64,000 nt of DNA. Origin: Thalassospira indica. GTDB lineage: Bacteria; Pseudomonadota; Alphaproteobacteria; Rhodospirillales; Thalassospiraceae. The DNA is taken from the NCBI RefSeq assembly GCF_003403095.1, contig NZ_CP031555.1:186001-250000 (forward strand), read 5' to 3'. A model generated the notes under the pieces. It made no database searches. It was given only the letters and a program-made list of their open reading frames with translations, and was not told where the DNA came from. Position 1 is the stretch's first letter; each line of letters opens with the position of its first letter. Positions 32,902 to 42,235 of this stretch are shown piece after piece. The position numbers and the translations under genes were made by a program.

Positions 32902-34293
32902 TTGCAGACCGGCGCGCCATTCAGTTTTGAACGCTTTACCTTTCCCGACCTGAAAACCCTGTTGGCAAAGGCAAGCCCGCTTCGGTCCGGCGATTTGCTG
33001 GCGGGGCTTGCGGCAAGTTCGGATGAAGAACGGGTGGCAGCGCGCTTTGCGCTGGCCGATGTGCCGCTTAAACAGTTTCTGACCGAGGCACTGGTCCCCT
33101 ACGAGGACGACGACGTCACGCGCATGATCATTGATGATCATGATGCAGATGCCTTTGCACCGGTTTCCTCGATGACCGTCGGTGATTTTCGCAACTGGCT
33201 TCTGACCGACGATGCGACCCCCGAAGCACTTAAACATCTGGCCCCCGGCCTAACGCCTGAAATGGTCGCGGCGGTGTCAAAACTGATGCGCAATCAAGAC
33301 CTGATCGCGGTTGCCAAGAAATGCCATGTCGTGACCGCCTTTCGCAATACGGTCGGCCTGCCCGGCCATCTATCAGTGCGCCTGCAACCCAACCATCCGA
33401 CCGATGATCCCGCGGGTGTTGCGGCCTCGATCCTTGATGGTCTGATGCATGGTAGCGGCGATGCGGTCATTGGCATCAACCCGGCCACTGACAGCCCGGA
33501 AGCGATGATTGAGCTTCTCAAACTGATTGATGAGGTTCGCGAACGGATCGATATCCCGACCCAGTCGTGCGTTTTGGCCCATGTCACGACGGCGATTGAT
33601 GTTATGGCGCGCAATGCCCCGGTTGATCTGGTGTTCCAGTCGATTGCCGGCACGCAAAAGGCCAATGAAAGCTTTGGCATCACCCAGGCCATGCTGGCCG
33701 AGGCCGAAGACGCCGCCAAGGGGCTTAAGCGCGGCACGGTCGGCAACAATGTCATGTATTTTGAAACCGGGCAGGGTGCTGCGCTTTCGGCCGATGCCCA
33801 CGAAGGCATCGATCAGCAAACTGTCGAGGCGCGTGCCTATGCAGTGGCGCGCAAATACTCGCCGCTTCTGGTCAATACCGTGGTCGGCTTTATCGGCCCG
33901 GAATATCTGTTTGATGGCAAGCAAATCACCCGCGCGGGGCTTGAGGACCATTTTTGTGGCAAGTTGCTTGGCGTGCCAATGGGCTGTGATGTTTGCTATA
34001 CCAACCATGCCGAGGCCGATCAGGATGACATGGACAACCTGCTGACCCTTCTGGGCGTTGCTGGCTGTAACTTCGTCATCGGGGTGCCCGGTGCGGATGA
34101 CATCATGCTCAATTACCAAAGCACGAGTTTCCATGATGCGATGTATCTGCGCTCTGTGCTGGGTCTGCAACCGGCCCCGGAATTTGCCGCCTGGCTGCGC
34201 AAGATGGAAATCCTTGATCAGCATGGCCGAACCCGTCCACAACTTGACGGGCAGGCAGCGCAAAACCTTCTGGCATGGTCGGGGGCCGCTTAA
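32902..34293 (+). CDS. eutB: Ethanolamine ammonia-lyase large subunit EutB
   Basis: EutB is the adenosylcobalamin-dependent catalytic subunit that splits ethanolamine into acetaldehyde and ammonia. The 463-residue product matches the family length. It contains LRSGDLLAGLAASSDEERVAA near residue 30, YEDDDVTRMIID near 70, FRNTVGLPGHLSVRLQPNHP near 155, QSIAGTQKANESFG and NVMYFETGQGAALSA, and CDVCYTNHAEADQDDM. The start is TTG at 32902 with AGGAGG six bases upstream; an in-frame ATG at 32830 gives an N-terminus not seen in relatives. eutC follows directly. The window makes B12, which this enzyme needs. Confidence 0.95.
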   Translation: MQTGAPFSFERFTFPDLKTLLAKASPLRSGDLLAGLAASSDEERVAARFALADVPLKQFLTEALVPYEDDDVTRMIIDDHDADAFAPVSSMTVGDFRNWLLTDDATPEALKHLAPGLTPEMVAAVSKLMRNQDLIAVAKKCHVVTAFRNTVGLPGHLSVRLQPNHPTDDPAGVAASILDGLMHGSGDAVIGINPATDSPEAMIELLKLIDEVRERIDIPTQSCVLAHVTTAIDVMARNAPVDLVFQSIAGTQKANESFGITQAMLAEAEDAAKGLKRGTVGNNVMYFETGQGAALSADAHEGIDQQTVEARAYAVARKYSPLLVNTVVGFIGPEYLFDGKQITRAGLEDHFCGKLLGVPMGCDVCYTNHAEADQDDMDNLLTLLGVAGCNFVIGVPGADDIMLNYQSTSFHDAMYLRSVLGLQPAPEFAAWLRKMEILDQHGRTRPQLDGQAAQNLLAWSGAA

Positions 34294-35067
34294 ATGAGCA
34301 ATCTGACCAACAAGAAAATCCCGAGCGGCCTTGATCCCTGGAACACACTTCGTGCCCATACCGATGCCCGTATCGGCCTTGGCCGGGTCGGCGACGGGTT
34401 GCCGACCGAACGGTTGCTTGAATTCCAGATGGCGCATGCCCGCGCCCGGGATTCTGTGCATATGGCCTTTGAACCCAACTCCGTGCGCGACCAGCTTGAT
34501 GGGCTTGACCACGCAGTCCTTGATGTCCATTCCGCCGCACCAGATCGACCGACCTATTTGCAGCGACCCGATCTTGGCCGATTGCTGGACGAAGACTCTG
34601 TTGCAGCACTTGGCAAGCATGCCGGGGACTATGACGTTGCGTTCATTCTGGCCGATGGCCTTTCAGCCCGCGCCACCCATGACCATGCGGCAAATACCTT
34701 GAAGCTGATCCTTGATCACTTGGGGGAAAGCTGGTCTGTCGCCCCGATCACACTGGCCACCCAGTCACGTGTCGGATTGGGGGATGAAATTGGTGCGGCA
34801 CTGGGTGCCAAGCTGACAGTGATGCTGATCGGCGAACGCCCGGGGCTTTCGAGTGCAGATTCACTTGGCTGCTATCTGACCTGGGGGCCAAGGCGCGGGC
34901 GATCTAATGCCGATCGCAACTGTGTTTCCAACATCCGTTCGGCGGGCTTAACCCCGGAAAAGGCTGCGAAAAAGATCGCTTATCTGATGGTCGAATCGCG
35001 CAAGATGGGTCTGTCTGGTGTGGCGCTTAAGGACAACTCATCCAACCCGGAACTGATCGAAGGCTAG
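34294..35067 (+). CDS. eutC: Ethanolamine ammonia-lyase small subunit EutC
   Basis: EutC completes the ethanolamine ammonia-lyase and helps bind adenosylcobalamin. The 257-residue product has the usual length and order: ARIGLGRVGDGLPTERLLEFQ near residue 27, HARARDSVHMAF near 49, the family core FILADGLSARATHDHA near 117, RPGLSSADSLGCYLTW near 185 and DRNCVSNIRSAGL near 209. Its ATG begins immediately after the TAA of eutB, so the two are translated from one mRNA. No eut shell-protein or EutA reactivase gene is adjacent, and the operon ends here against a convergent yciI. Confidence 0.95.
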   Translation: MSNLTNKKIPSGLDPWNTLRAHTDARIGLGRVGDGLPTERLLEFQMAHARARDSVHMAFEPNSVRDQLDGLDHAVLDVHSAAPDRPTYLQRPDLGRLLDEDSVAALGKHAGDYDVAFILADGLSARATHDHAANTLKLILDHLGESWSVAPITLATQSRVGLGDEIGAALGAKLTVMLIGERPGLSSADSLGCYLTWGPRRGRSNADRNCVSNIRSAGLTPEKAAKKIAYLMVESRKMGLSGVALKDNSSNPELIEG

Positions 35068-35093
35068 GGTTCGCGTATTAGCCGAAATTGCGC

Positions 35094-35378
35094 CTAGACC
35101 TTAAGTGCCTCAAGTCCGTCTGCCACCATCACCGGATCAAACTCGGTGATGTGGTAATCGGCGAGATCATGCTGGTGAAACGGATCGTGGGTCAGTTCAT
35201 CTTCCAGTGCAGCACGATCCCCCTTGGCAAGGATAAGCCCGCCATCGCGCGGGATCTTGCGCCCGGATGCCAGAAACATACCCTTTGCATAGGCCTGCTT
35301 TAGCCACGCGATATGGTCTTCGATATGCGCATCGACCTGTTCAAGCGGAACCTTGTAGTTCAGCGAGACAACGAACAT
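35094..35378 (-). CDS. YciI-family small protein
   Basis: A 94-residue cytosolic protein of the YciI-like fold (dimeric alpha-beta barrel). The family histidine and aspartate are seen in DAHIEDHIAWLKQA near residue 16 and DPFHQHDLADYHI near 65, with the glycine-rich MFLASGRKIPRDGGLILAK between. Members are often accessory enzymes or dehydrochlorinase-like; no function can be assigned. It converges on eutC and lies next to the rubrerythrin gene. Confidence 0.85.
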   Translation of the reverse strand: MFVVSLNYKVPLEQVDAHIEDHIAWLKQAYAKGMFLASGRKIPRDGGLILAKGDRAALEDELTHDPFHQHDLADYHITEFDPVMVADGLEALKV

Positions 35379-35473
35379 TGCTGATTTTCCCTGTTAGATT
35401 CTAAGGGTTGGGTTTACGCACAATCTGGCGTTTCGACGCTGATCACAAATCACATTTTGGCGATCAAGCAGCT

Positions 35474-35908
35474 TTATGCACCGTCCGTTTTGCTCCCCAT
35501 CCGGGTAAGAAGACGTTCGATGCGATCTGCATGGGCGGCTTCCACGCGGGCCAGGCTTTCAAACCATGCAGCGATATCTTCTAAGCCCTCTTCACGCGCG
35601 ATGCGGGCCATTTCGGGATAAGCCGTTTCGGCCTCGTCCTTTTCCTGCGCGATGGCCGCTTCAAGGTTCAGGCGAGTGGTGCCCAATTCTTTGCCAGTCA
35701 ACGGATCGCCCGCTGTTTCAAGAAATTCCAGATGGCCGAATGCATGGCCGGTTTCGGCTTCAGCCGCGGTGCGAAACAGCTCGGCTGCCTCGGTGTAGCC
35801 TTCGATGTCGGCCTGCTGGGCAAAGTAAAGATAACGACGATTGGTTTGTGCCTCGGCGGCAAAGGCCGCGCGCAGGTTTGCCTCGGTACGTGTTCCCTTA
35901 AGCGCCAT
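35474..35908 (-). CDS. Rubrerythrin-family di-iron protein without rubredoxin domain
   Basis: A 144-residue four-helix protein. The di-iron ligands appear as paired helices ANLRAAFAAEAQTNRRYLYFA and AETGHAFGHLEFL in the first half, and EKDEAETAYPEMARIAREEG and VEAAHADRIERLL in the second, giving E...ExxH patterns. The C-terminal rubredoxin (Cys4) domain of classical rubrerythrin is absent. Such proteins reduce peroxide. Irr, an iron regulator, lies upstream on the same strand with a terminator between them, so rubrerythrin has its own promoter in 35909-35976. Confidence 0.9.
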   Translation of the reverse strand: MALKGTRTEANLRAAFAAEAQTNRRYLYFAQQADIEGYTEAAELFRTAAEAETGHAFGHLEFLETAGDPLTGKELGTTRLNLEAAIAQEKDEAETAYPEMARIAREEGLEDIAAWFESLARVEAAHADRIERLLTRMGSKTDGA

Positions 35909-35965
35909 GTGCGCTGTTCCTTGTTATTGTTCGCCCAATACAGCGTTGTTGTATGAGCCAAAGTC

Positions 35966-36004
35966 GCAAAAAATAAGGCGGCAAAACCAAGTGGTCTTGC
36001 CGCC
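35966..36004 (-). terminator. Terminator of irr
   Basis: On the minus strand GGCGGCAA and TTGCCGCC form an 8-bp stem (35977-36004) with a 12-base loop, followed by TTATTTTTTG. It ends the irr transcript and separates it from the rubrerythrin gene. Confidence 0.85.
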
Positions 36005-36126
36005 CTTTATGTGTCGTGAAATCCGCCACCGTCAAGCAGAGCAGGGGCAATTGCACTGATCAGGTGTCAGATTTCATCTGCCTGTCACCTGCGCAAGGCT
36101 TGCGCAAATAACGGCTGCGCGATGTC

Positions 36127-36567
36127 TTAGGCTGCGTCCTTCGCCGCCTGGTTGCGACGCAGTCGGAATACCAGATCAACCGATGCCAGTTCTGTGCCGT
36201 TGGGCATGTTCGGAATGTTGGCGATCTTGACGTCACCTGCCGGAATGTCAGACAGCATGCCGTCTTCTTCACAATAGAAATGGTAATGCGGTTCGGTGTT
36301 GGTATCGAAATAGGACCGACCCGAATCAATCACGATTTCATTGAGAAGGCGCGCATCAGTGAACTGGTGCAGCGTGTTGTAAACCGTTGCCAGCGATACC
36401 TTGATATTGTTGCTCATGGCTTCGGAATGCAGCTGTTCTGCTGTGACATGACGATGGCCGTCATCAAACAGCAAACGTGCCAGTGCCAGACGCTGACGCG
36501 TCGGACGCAGATTGGCATCCTTGAGCCGGTTAAGCGCGTTGGTATATGGACGCGATGTATGTCCCAT
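36127..36567 (-). CDS. irr: Irr-type iron response regulator (Fur superfamily)
   Basis: A 146-residue regulator of the Fur superfamily whose stability or binding responds to haem and iron in alphaproteobacteria. The DNA-binding half has NLRPTRQRLALARLLFDDGH and KVSLATVYNTLHQFTDARLL, which is the Irr pattern rather than classical Fur. The C-terminal half has SYFDTNTEPHYHFYCEEDG, with an HxH cluster, and IPNMPNGTELASVDLVFRLRR, typical of Irr. The start is the ATG at 36567, preceded by AAAGGGG eight bases upstream; an ATG at 36603 is possible. A separate Fur is at 58779, so this organism has both. Confidence 0.9.
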   Translation of the reverse strand: MGHTSRPYTNALNRLKDANLRPTRQRLALARLLFDDGHRHVTAEQLHSEAMSNNIKVSLATVYNTLHQFTDARLLNEIVIDSGRSYFDTNTEPHYHFYCEEDGMLSDIPAGDVKIANIPNMPNGTELASVDLVFRLRRNQAAKDAA

Positions 36568-36706
36568 AGCTTTGCCCCTTTGTCGTGGTCGGGCCAAAAT
36601 CATGATGGCCCTAATGAATGCTGGGGACAGACTAAAGAACCCGGACGCGTTGTTCTTTGATTTTGATCAACTATAATCGCGTGATGAAATACTGCGAAAT
36701 ACAAAC

Positions 36707-36736
36707 AAAAAGGGCCGGTAAAAACCGGCCCTTTTT
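36707..36736. terminator. Strong bidirectional terminator
   Basis: AAAAAGGGCCGGT (36707-36719) pairs with ACCGGCCCTTTTT (36724-36736) around an AAAA loop, a 13-bp perfect stem with T or A runs on both sides. It ends the nitronate-monooxygenase-like transcript on the minus strand and shields irr's control region. Confidence 0.93.
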
Positions 36737-36757
36737 TTATTTGGTCTGATGTCAGGA

Positions 36758-38167
36758 TCAGTCGCCCGTCATGATGCGGTCGACCAGTTCCTTCACAGTC
36801 GGAATATTACCGTTGGCGTAGAACGGGTCTTCGCCAAACTTGTAGGCATTGTGACCGGCAAACATCAGTTCATTTTCAACTTTTGCGCCATGGGCAATGC
36901 TCTGGAGCGTCTTCTGGATACAGAAGGAACGCGGGTCAGCACGCTTGCCAGTGGTGCCTTCATGCTGTTCCCAGTTGGAGAACTGGCACTGTGACAGGCA
37001 ACCCATGCAGTCGATCTGATCTTTCTTGATCGTCAGTGCGCTTTCCGGGGTGACAAACACCATGGTGTCATCCGGGGTCGGCATGCCTTCGGTATAGCCG
37101 GCATCAAGCCAAGCCTTGACCTTGTCGGCATCGTCTTCACGCACATAGATCGGACGGCCGCGACGGCCCAGCGGAATACCGACATGCAGATCCGCCTCGG
37201 CGGTACGCGAATAGCGTACCTGACGATCAGAACGCTGATGCAGATCTTCAAGGAACGCATTGCGCACAGCCGAGCTATAGAAGCCAGTCGGGCTGAACTT
37301 ATGCAGCGATACGTCGCCATTCTTAAGACTGGTCAGGCGCTGTTTCCATTCGTCGGAAATCTCGCTTTCCTGTGTCAGAAGCGGACGCGTGCCAAACTGG
37401 AAGGCCACCGGGGCCACTTCGGGGTTGTCGATCCAGTCTTCGAAATCACGCAGGAACCAGACACCGCCTGCCATGATGATTGGAACATCATTCAGACCAA
37501 CGGAGTTCATGAATTCACGAAGGGCCGCAACACGCGGGAACGGATCCTCGGGCACCAGCGGATCTTCGGAATTCGACAGACCATTATGGCCTCCAGCGCG
37601 CCACGGATCTTCGTAAACCACGCCACCCAGCCATTCCGGGGTCTTTTTATAGGCCCGCAGCCACAATGCGCGGAAAGCACGGGCTGACGAGACAATCGGA
37701 TAATAGTGAACGCCGTATTGCGCAGAAATCTGAGCAATCTTGTAGGGCATGCCGGCACCACAGGTTACCCCGTGGATCAGGCCTTTGGCACCTTCAAGAA
37801 CGCCGTGAAGGATCGGTTCGGCACCGCCCATTTCCCACAATACGTTCATGTGCAGACGGCCTTCGCCGTTCCGCATTTCATGTGCGATCTGTGCTTGTGC
37901 AATACCACCACGAATGCCGTAGGCAATCAGTTCCTGATGGCGGTCACTGCGGGTTTTTCCTGCATATTCGATCGGGACCAGATTGCCGTTCTCATCATAA
38001 GAATCGGCATTCACAGCGGAAAAAGTCCCGATACCACCGGCAGCAGCCCATGCGCCGGAACTTTTACCCGTCGATACAGCAACGCCTTTGCCACCTTCGA
38101 TAACTGGCAAGACTTCTTTACCCGACATGACGAGCGGTTTAAGGGCTTTCAAATTCGTCTCTCCCAT
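36758..38167 (-). CDS. Nitronate monooxygenase-like flavoprotein, large form
   Basis: A 469-residue protein of the 2-nitropropane dioxygenase / FabK TIM-barrel family, larger than the usual 320-380 residues. MSGKEVLPVIEGGKGVAVST and the FMN-phosphate loop GIIMAGGV-like IIMAGGVWFLRDFEDW near residue 230 fit, as does AFQFGTRPLLTQE following it. The extra C-terminal part contains CMGCLSQCQF near residue 395, a Cys-x2-Cys-x3-Cys cluster, and a further Cys in FCIQKTL, which could bind a metal or Fe-S cluster. The substrate is unknown. It stands alone between strong terminators, downstream of pnp's hairpins. Confidence 0.8.
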   Translation of the reverse strand: MGETNLKALKPLVMSGKEVLPVIEGGKGVAVSTGKSSGAWAAAGGIGTFSAVNADSYDENGNLVPIEYAGKTRSDRHQELIAYGIRGGIAQAQIAHEMRNGEGRLHMNVLWEMGGAEPILHGVLEGAKGLIHGVTCGAGMPYKIAQISAQYGVHYYPIVSSARAFRALWLRAYKKTPEWLGGVVYEDPWRAGGHNGLSNSEDPLVPEDPFPRVAALREFMNSVGLNDVPIIMAGGVWFLRDFEDWIDNPEVAPVAFQFGTRPLLTQESEISDEWKQRLTSLKNGDVSLHKFSPTGFYSSAVRNAFLEDLHQRSDRQVRYSRTAEADLHVGIPLGRRGRPIYVREDDADKVKAWLDAGYTEGMPTPDDTMVFVTPESALTIKKDQIDCMGCLSQCQFSNWEQHEGTTGKRADPRSFCIQKTLQSIAHGAKVENELMFAGHNAYKFGEDPFYANGNIPTVKELVDRIMTGD

Positions 38168-38180
38168 TCGGCCTTTGCCC

Positions 38181-38240
38181 GCGATGCTATGGCATCGCGC
38201 AGAGTGCCGGACGACGTCGCGTTTTTATCGTCGTCCGGCA
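38181..38240. repeat. Tandem hairpins between pnp and the downstream gene
   Basis: GCGATGC/GCATCGC (38181-38198) and TGCCGGACGAC/GTCGTCCGGCA (38205-38240) are two stems in the 80 bases between the pnp stop and the next gene. No T-run directly follows on the minus strand, so termination may need Rho, or they protect the pnp mRNA end. Confidence 0.65.
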
Positions 38241-38251
38241 TCCCGTTTGCT

Positions 38252-40375
38252 TTATTCGGCGTCGCCTGCGTCGAGGTCGGCACCGGTTTCCTGGTCAACA
38301 CGTTTCATCGACAGTTTGATTTTGCCGCGATCATCGAAACCGATGACTTTGACCTTAACCTGGTCGCCTTCTTTCACGATGTCCGAAACCTGTTTGACAC
38401 GCTCAGGCGCCAGTTCGGAAATATGAACCAGACCGTCACGCGCACCAAAGAAGTTCACGAATGCGCCGAAATCGACAGCCTTAACGACCTTACCATCATA
38501 GATATGATTCAATTCAGGTTCCGCAACGATGGATTTGATCCAATCCACGGCCTGCTTGCCTTTTGCACCGTCGGTATGTGCGACAGTGATCGAACCATCA
38601 TCTTCAATATCAACCTTTGCACCGGTCTCTTCACAGATTTCGCGAATGACCTTGCCGCCCGAACCGATGACATCACGAATTTTGTCTTTCGGGATCGAGA
38701 ACTGGGTGATGGTCGGGGCGTTGCCCGAAACTTCACCACGTGCTTCCGGAAGGGCTTTGGCCATTTCACCAAGAATGTGCAGACGACCATCGCGGGCCTG
38801 CTTCAGGGCGATCTGCATGATGTCCGGGGTTACCGAGGTGATCTTGATGTCCATCTGCAGCGAGGTAATACCGTTTTCAGTACCAGCAACCTTGAAGTCC
38901 ATGTCACCAAGGTGATCTTCATCACCCATGATGTCGGACAGAACTGCGAAATCTTCGGCTTCCTTGATCAGGCCCATGGCGATACCCGCAACCGGGCGTG
39001 CCAGCGGAACACCGGCATCCATCATCGCAAGCGAGCTTGCGCAAACGGTAGCCATCGAAGAAGAACCGTTCGATTCGGTGACTTCGGAAACGATACGGGT
39101 GGTGTACGGGAAGGCATCCTTGCCCGGCATCAGCGGGTGCAGGGCACGCCATGCCAGTTTACCGTGACCGATCTCACGACGGCCCGGCGAACCCATGCGG
39201 CCAGCTTCACCAACCGAGTAAGGCGGGAAGTTGTAATGCAGCATGAAGCTTTCACGGTATTCACCGTCCAGCGCGTCAACGATCTGCTCGTCCTGACCGG
39301 TACCAAGGGTAACAACAGCCAGTGCCTGGGTTTCACCACGGGTGAAGATCGAGGAGCCGTGCGAACGCGGCAGAACCGAAACTTCGCCCATGATCGGACG
39401 AACGTCGGCGCCGGTACGACCGTCGATACGCTTGCCGGTTTTCAGGATCGCACCGCGAACGATGTCTTTTTCCAGATCCTTGATGATCGAGGAAACTTTG
39501 CCTTTAAGCGCATCCGGAACTTCATCGCCAAGTTTCTCGACGATGTCTGCCTTGGCAGCAGAAACAGCAGCCGAACGCTCCTGTTTCACAACATGCGCAT
39601 AAGCAGCGGTCAGGCTTTCGGTGCCCAGCGCAGCGATCTTTTCGACCAGTGCGTCGTAGCCTTCCGGAAGTTCTGCAACGTCACGCGGCTCTTTGGCTGC
39701 TTCTTCGGCCAGATCAATGATCAGGTCGAGAACGCCCTGGAACTGTTCGTGACCGAACTTCACGGCACCAAGCATGATTTCTTCGGACAGCTCGGATGCT
39801 TCGGATTCAACCATCATCACGCCATCACGGGTACCGGCAACAACCAGATCCAGATCGCTTTCCTTGACCGCTTCGGTCGACGGGTTGAGAAGGTATTCAC
39901 CATCCTTGTAACCAACGCGGGCAGCACCAATCGGGCCAAGGAACGGCAGACCGGAAATGGTCAGGGCCGCCGAGGTACCGATCATGGCAACCACGTCCGG
40001 ATCGTTTTCCATGTCGTGCGACAGAACGGTACAAACGATCTGGGTGTCGTTACGGTACTGCGGGTGGAACAACGGACGGATCGGACGGTCGATCAGACGC
40101 GAAACAAGGGTTTCTTTTTCAGACGGGCGGCCTTCACGTTTGAAGAAGCCACCCGGGATTTTGCCAGCGGCAAATGCTTTTTCCTGGTAGTTAACCGTCA
40201 GCGGGAAAAAGTCGACATCCGGGCGCGGCTGTTTGGCGCCAACAGCAGTACACAGGACAACGGTTTCACCGTAGGTAACCTTGACGGCACCATCTGCCTG
40301 ACGGGCGATTTTACCGGTTTCGAGAACCAGTTTGGCATTGCCCCACTGCATTTCCTTACGGACGACATTAAACAT
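38252..40375 (-). CDS. pnp: Polynucleotide phosphorylase
   Basis: PNPase is the phosphorolytic 3'-to-5' exoribonuclease of RNA turnover. The 707-residue product contains two RNase PH cores: the first has [21 protein letters not shown] and [12 protein letters not shown], the second [21 protein letters not shown] and [20 protein letters not shown]. They are joined by a helical linker, and near 555 comes a KH domain with [18 protein letters not shown], then an S1 domain from about 620 with [22 protein letters not shown]. Order and length are normal. Its leader carries an 11-bp inverted repeat, which may be an autoregulation site. It is at the end of the rpsO cluster. Confidence 0.98.
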   Translation of the reverse strand: MFNVVRKEMQWGNAKLVLETGKIARQADGAVKVTYGETVVLCTAVGAKQPRPDVDFFPLTVNYQEKAFAAGKIPGGFFKREGRPSEKETLVSRLIDRPIRPLFHPQYRNDTQIVCTVLSHDMENDPDVVAMIGTSAALTISGLPFLGPIGAARVGYKDGEYLLNPSTEAVKESDLDLVVAGTRDGVMMVESEASELSEEIMLGAVKFGHEQFQGVLDLIIDLAEEAAKEPRDVAELPEGYDALVEKIAALGTESLTAAYAHVVKQERSAAVSAAKADIVEKLGDEVPDALKGKVSSIIKDLEKDIVRGAILKTGKRIDGRTGADVRPIMGEVSVLPRSHGSSIFTRGETQALAVVTLGTGQDEQIVDALDGEYRESFMLHYNFPPYSVGEAGRMGSPGRREIGHGKLAWRALHPLMPGKDAFPYTTRIVSEVTESNGSSSMATVCASSLAMMDAGVPLARPVAGIAMGLIKEAEDFAVLSDIMGDEDHLGDMDFKVAGTENGITSLQMDIKITSVTPDIMQIALKQARDGRLHILGEMAKALPEARGEVSGNAPTITQFSIPKDKIRDVIGSGGKVIREICEETGAKVDIEDDGSITVAHTDGAKGKQAVDWIKSIVAEPELNHIYDGKVVKAVDFGAFVNFFGARDGLVHISELAPERVKQVSDIVKEGDQVKVKVIGFDDRGKIKLSMKRVDQETGADLDAGDAE

Positions 40376-40435
40376 TATTTTCTCTTCCTCTTACAAACCT
40401 CTGGCGGACCCGAAAGTGTACACGAGTTCCGAACA

Positions 40436-40475
40436 CATTACTCATGAGGCTTACATGACAGCGCCATGAGTAATG
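40436..40475 (-). promoter_or_regulatory. Long hairpin in the pnp leader
   Basis: CATTACTCATG (40436-40446) and CATGAGTAATG (40465-40475) form a perfect 11-bp inverted repeat around 18 bases, 60 bases before the pnp start. In E. coli a double-stranded pnp leader is cut by RNase III and then used for PNPase self-repression; a similar role is inferred here. Confidence 0.6.
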
Positions 40476-40542
40476 GGTCCGGCGTAAGCATCGGGTCGGC
40501 CCATCCGACCCTGCTTCTCGTGTTCCGATCCGCCGGAACAAT

Positions 40543-40575
40543 AAAAAAAACGACGGCGGAGGTCACCCTCCGCCG
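40543..40575 (-). terminator. Terminator of rpsO
   Basis: On the minus strand CGGCGGAGG and CCTCCGCCG form a 9-bp stem with a GTGA loop, followed within 3 bases by eight T. It lies 10 bases after the rpsO stop, so pnp needs its own promoter or readthrough. Confidence 0.92.
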
Positions 40576-40585
40576 CAGTTCGATA

Positions 40586-40855
40586 TCAGCGGCGAATACC
40601 GAGGCGTTCAATGACGCTCTCGTAACGCGACTGGTCTTTGCGCTGAAGGTACTTCAGCAGACGACGACGCTGACCAACCATCATGAGAAGACCACGACGG
40701 CTGTGGAAGTCGTGGTTATGTTCTTTCATGTGCTCGGTGAGGTTCTTGATCCGTTCAGTCAGGATAGCAACCTGGACTTCGGGGGAACCGGTGTCACCGT
40801 CTTTCTGACCGTATTCCTTGATCAGCTCAGCTTTGCGTTCAGCAGTAATCGACAT
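40586..40855 (-). CDS. rpsO: 30S ribosomal protein S15
   Basis: A protein of the 30S platform that binds 16S rRNA helices 20-22. The 89 residues match the family exactly. [20 protein letters not shown] near residue 20, [21 protein letters not shown] near 49 and the C-terminal [12 protein letters not shown] are the core sequence. It follows truB by 17 bases, and its own terminator precedes pnp. Binding of S15 to its own mRNA is known in E. coli but I see no proof of it here. Confidence 0.98.
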   Translation of the reverse strand: MSITAERKAELIKEYGQKDGDTGSPEVQVAILTERIKNLTEHMKEHNHDFHSRRGLLMMVGQRRRLLKYLQRKDQSRYESVIERLGIRR

Positions 40856-40872
40856 CAGGCATCCTTTCGCCT

Positions 40873-41799
40873 TTAGAGATTAAAAACACGCACAGGCCGA
40901 ATTTCGCCACCAGTGATCTCAGCCAACGCAACAGCGCGGTCATGGAGCATGGCACAGACGATTTCGTCCTGCACGACGGGGTTTTCAAGGGCATTGCGCT
41001 TTGCCACCGGCAACAGCCCGACGGGCTGGCCAGAGGAAAGGCGTTGCGCCTCGACTTCGGTCAGGGCCAGCGCCGGGATGTCGTCCAGCGCGGTCTCAAC
41101 CGGAAGCAGTTTCTTCATCACCTCGTCCGGGTCCATATCCAGCAGTTCCTGCAGGGGAATGGAGCTCCCTTCCGAAAACGGCCCCGCCGAAGTCCGGCGA
41201 AGCGCGGCGATATAGCCGACGGTGCCCAGGCGCAGCGAGATATCGCGCGCCAAAGATCGCATATACGCGCCCTTGCCTGACACAACGTCAAACACGGCGT
41301 GATCGCGATCTGGCATGTCGACCAGTCGAAGATCCTTGATCAGAATCGGACGCGGCTTAAGCACCACATCTTCATCGCGGCGCGCAAGATCATAGGCACG
41401 CTTGCCATTGACCTTGATCGCCGAAAACTTTGGCGGCACCTGCTGGATTTCACCTATGAATTCACCCAGCACAGCCTTGATTTCGTCTTCAGTCGGGCGA
41501 TGGTCGGAGGTTTCAATAACCTCGCCTTCGGCATCGTCCGTACTGCGCGCTTCGCCGAATTTCAGCGTTACGCGATAACTTTTGCTGCCATCCATGACAT
41601 AGGCAACCGTTTTGGTTGCTTCGCCAAAGGCAATTGGCAGTACGCCAGACGCCAGCGGGTCAAGCGTCCCGCCATGTCCGGCCTTGTTGGCATCAAGCAG
41701 ACGGCGCACCTGATTGACCACGGTTGATGACGTGATCTCCAGGGGCTTGTCCACCGCCAGCCAGCCATTAATGCTTTTACCGCGACGGCGACGCGCCAT
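40873..41799 (-). CDS. truB: tRNA pseudouridine-55 synthase TruB
   Basis: TruB makes pseudouridine 55 in the T-loop of tRNAs. The 308-residue product has the catalytic aspartate in [21 protein letters not shown] near residue 44. [18 protein letters not shown] precedes it and [19 protein letters not shown] follows; [20 protein letters not shown] lies near 183. The C-terminal domain is the PUA-like extension found in TruB. The start codon shares one base with the rbfA stop (TGATG). Confidence 0.97.
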   Translation of the reverse strand: MARRRRGKSINGWLAVDKPLEITSSTVVNQVRRLLDANKAGHGGTLDPLASGVLPIAFGEATKTVAYVMDGSKSYRVTLKFGEARSTDDAEGEVIETSDHRPTEDEIKAVLGEFIGEIQQVPPKFSAIKVNGKRAYDLARRDEDVVLKPRPILIKDLRLVDMPDRDHAVFDVVSGKGAYMRSLARDISLRLGTVGYIAALRRTSAGPFSEGSSIPLQELLDMDPDEVMKKLLPVETALDDIPALALTEVEAQRLSSGQPVGLLPVAKRNALENPVVQDEIVCAMLHDRAVALAEITGGEIRPVRVFNL

Positions 41800-42218
41800 C
41801 AGTCGTCCTCATCTTCCGGGTCGCCCGACCGGTCATCCACAAGATCCTGCGCAACATGCGGGTCGCGCAGCAGGGCACCGATATGGTCAGCGACATCAAA
41901 ACTCTTGTCTTCGACAAATCGCAATGCAGGCACATATTTCATGTGAACCGTGTTGGCCACATGGTTGCGCAGATGACCTTTCTGACGCATCAACGCCTTC
42001 ATCGACGTTTCTGCCTCTCCGCCGCCAAGCGGGGTGAAAGATACCATGGCATTGCGCATATCCGGTGAAAGATTGACACCCGTAATGGTTACCGGGCGCC
42101 GTGTCAGATCCGGATCGTAAATGTCTCCGCGCTCCAATGCCTGCGACAGCGCCTGACGGATTTCTTCCGCCACGCGGAGCTGTCGCTGACTTGGTGCTTT
42201 GGCTGGTTGCTTCGCCAT
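41799..42218 (-). CDS. rbfA: Ribosome-binding factor A
   Basis: RbfA matures the 16S rRNA 5' end in late 30S assembly. The 139-residue protein has the KH-like core: SQRQLRVAEEIRQALSQAL at the N-terminus, then VTITGVNLSPDMRNAMVSFTP and the helix-strand HLRNHVANTVHMKYVPALRFVED. The C-terminal 25 residues are acidic and variable, a common alphaproteobacterial trait. It lies between infB and truB, as in most bacteria. Confidence 0.96.
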   Translation of the reverse strand: MAKQPAKAPSQRQLRVAEEIRQALSQALERGDIYDPDLTRRPVTITGVNLSPDMRNAMVSFTPLGGGEAETSMKALMRQKGHLRNHVANTVHMKYVPALRFVEDKSFDVADHIGALLRDPHVAQDLVDDRSGDPEDEDD

Positions 42219-42235
42219 TTCAGTTCCTCACCGTC

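Noticed and set aside
37706..40447. A 913-codon open frame on the plus strand opposite pnp
   Set aside because: It is the mirror of pnp codon usage; pnp on the other strand has every family motif. The antisense product matches no fold.
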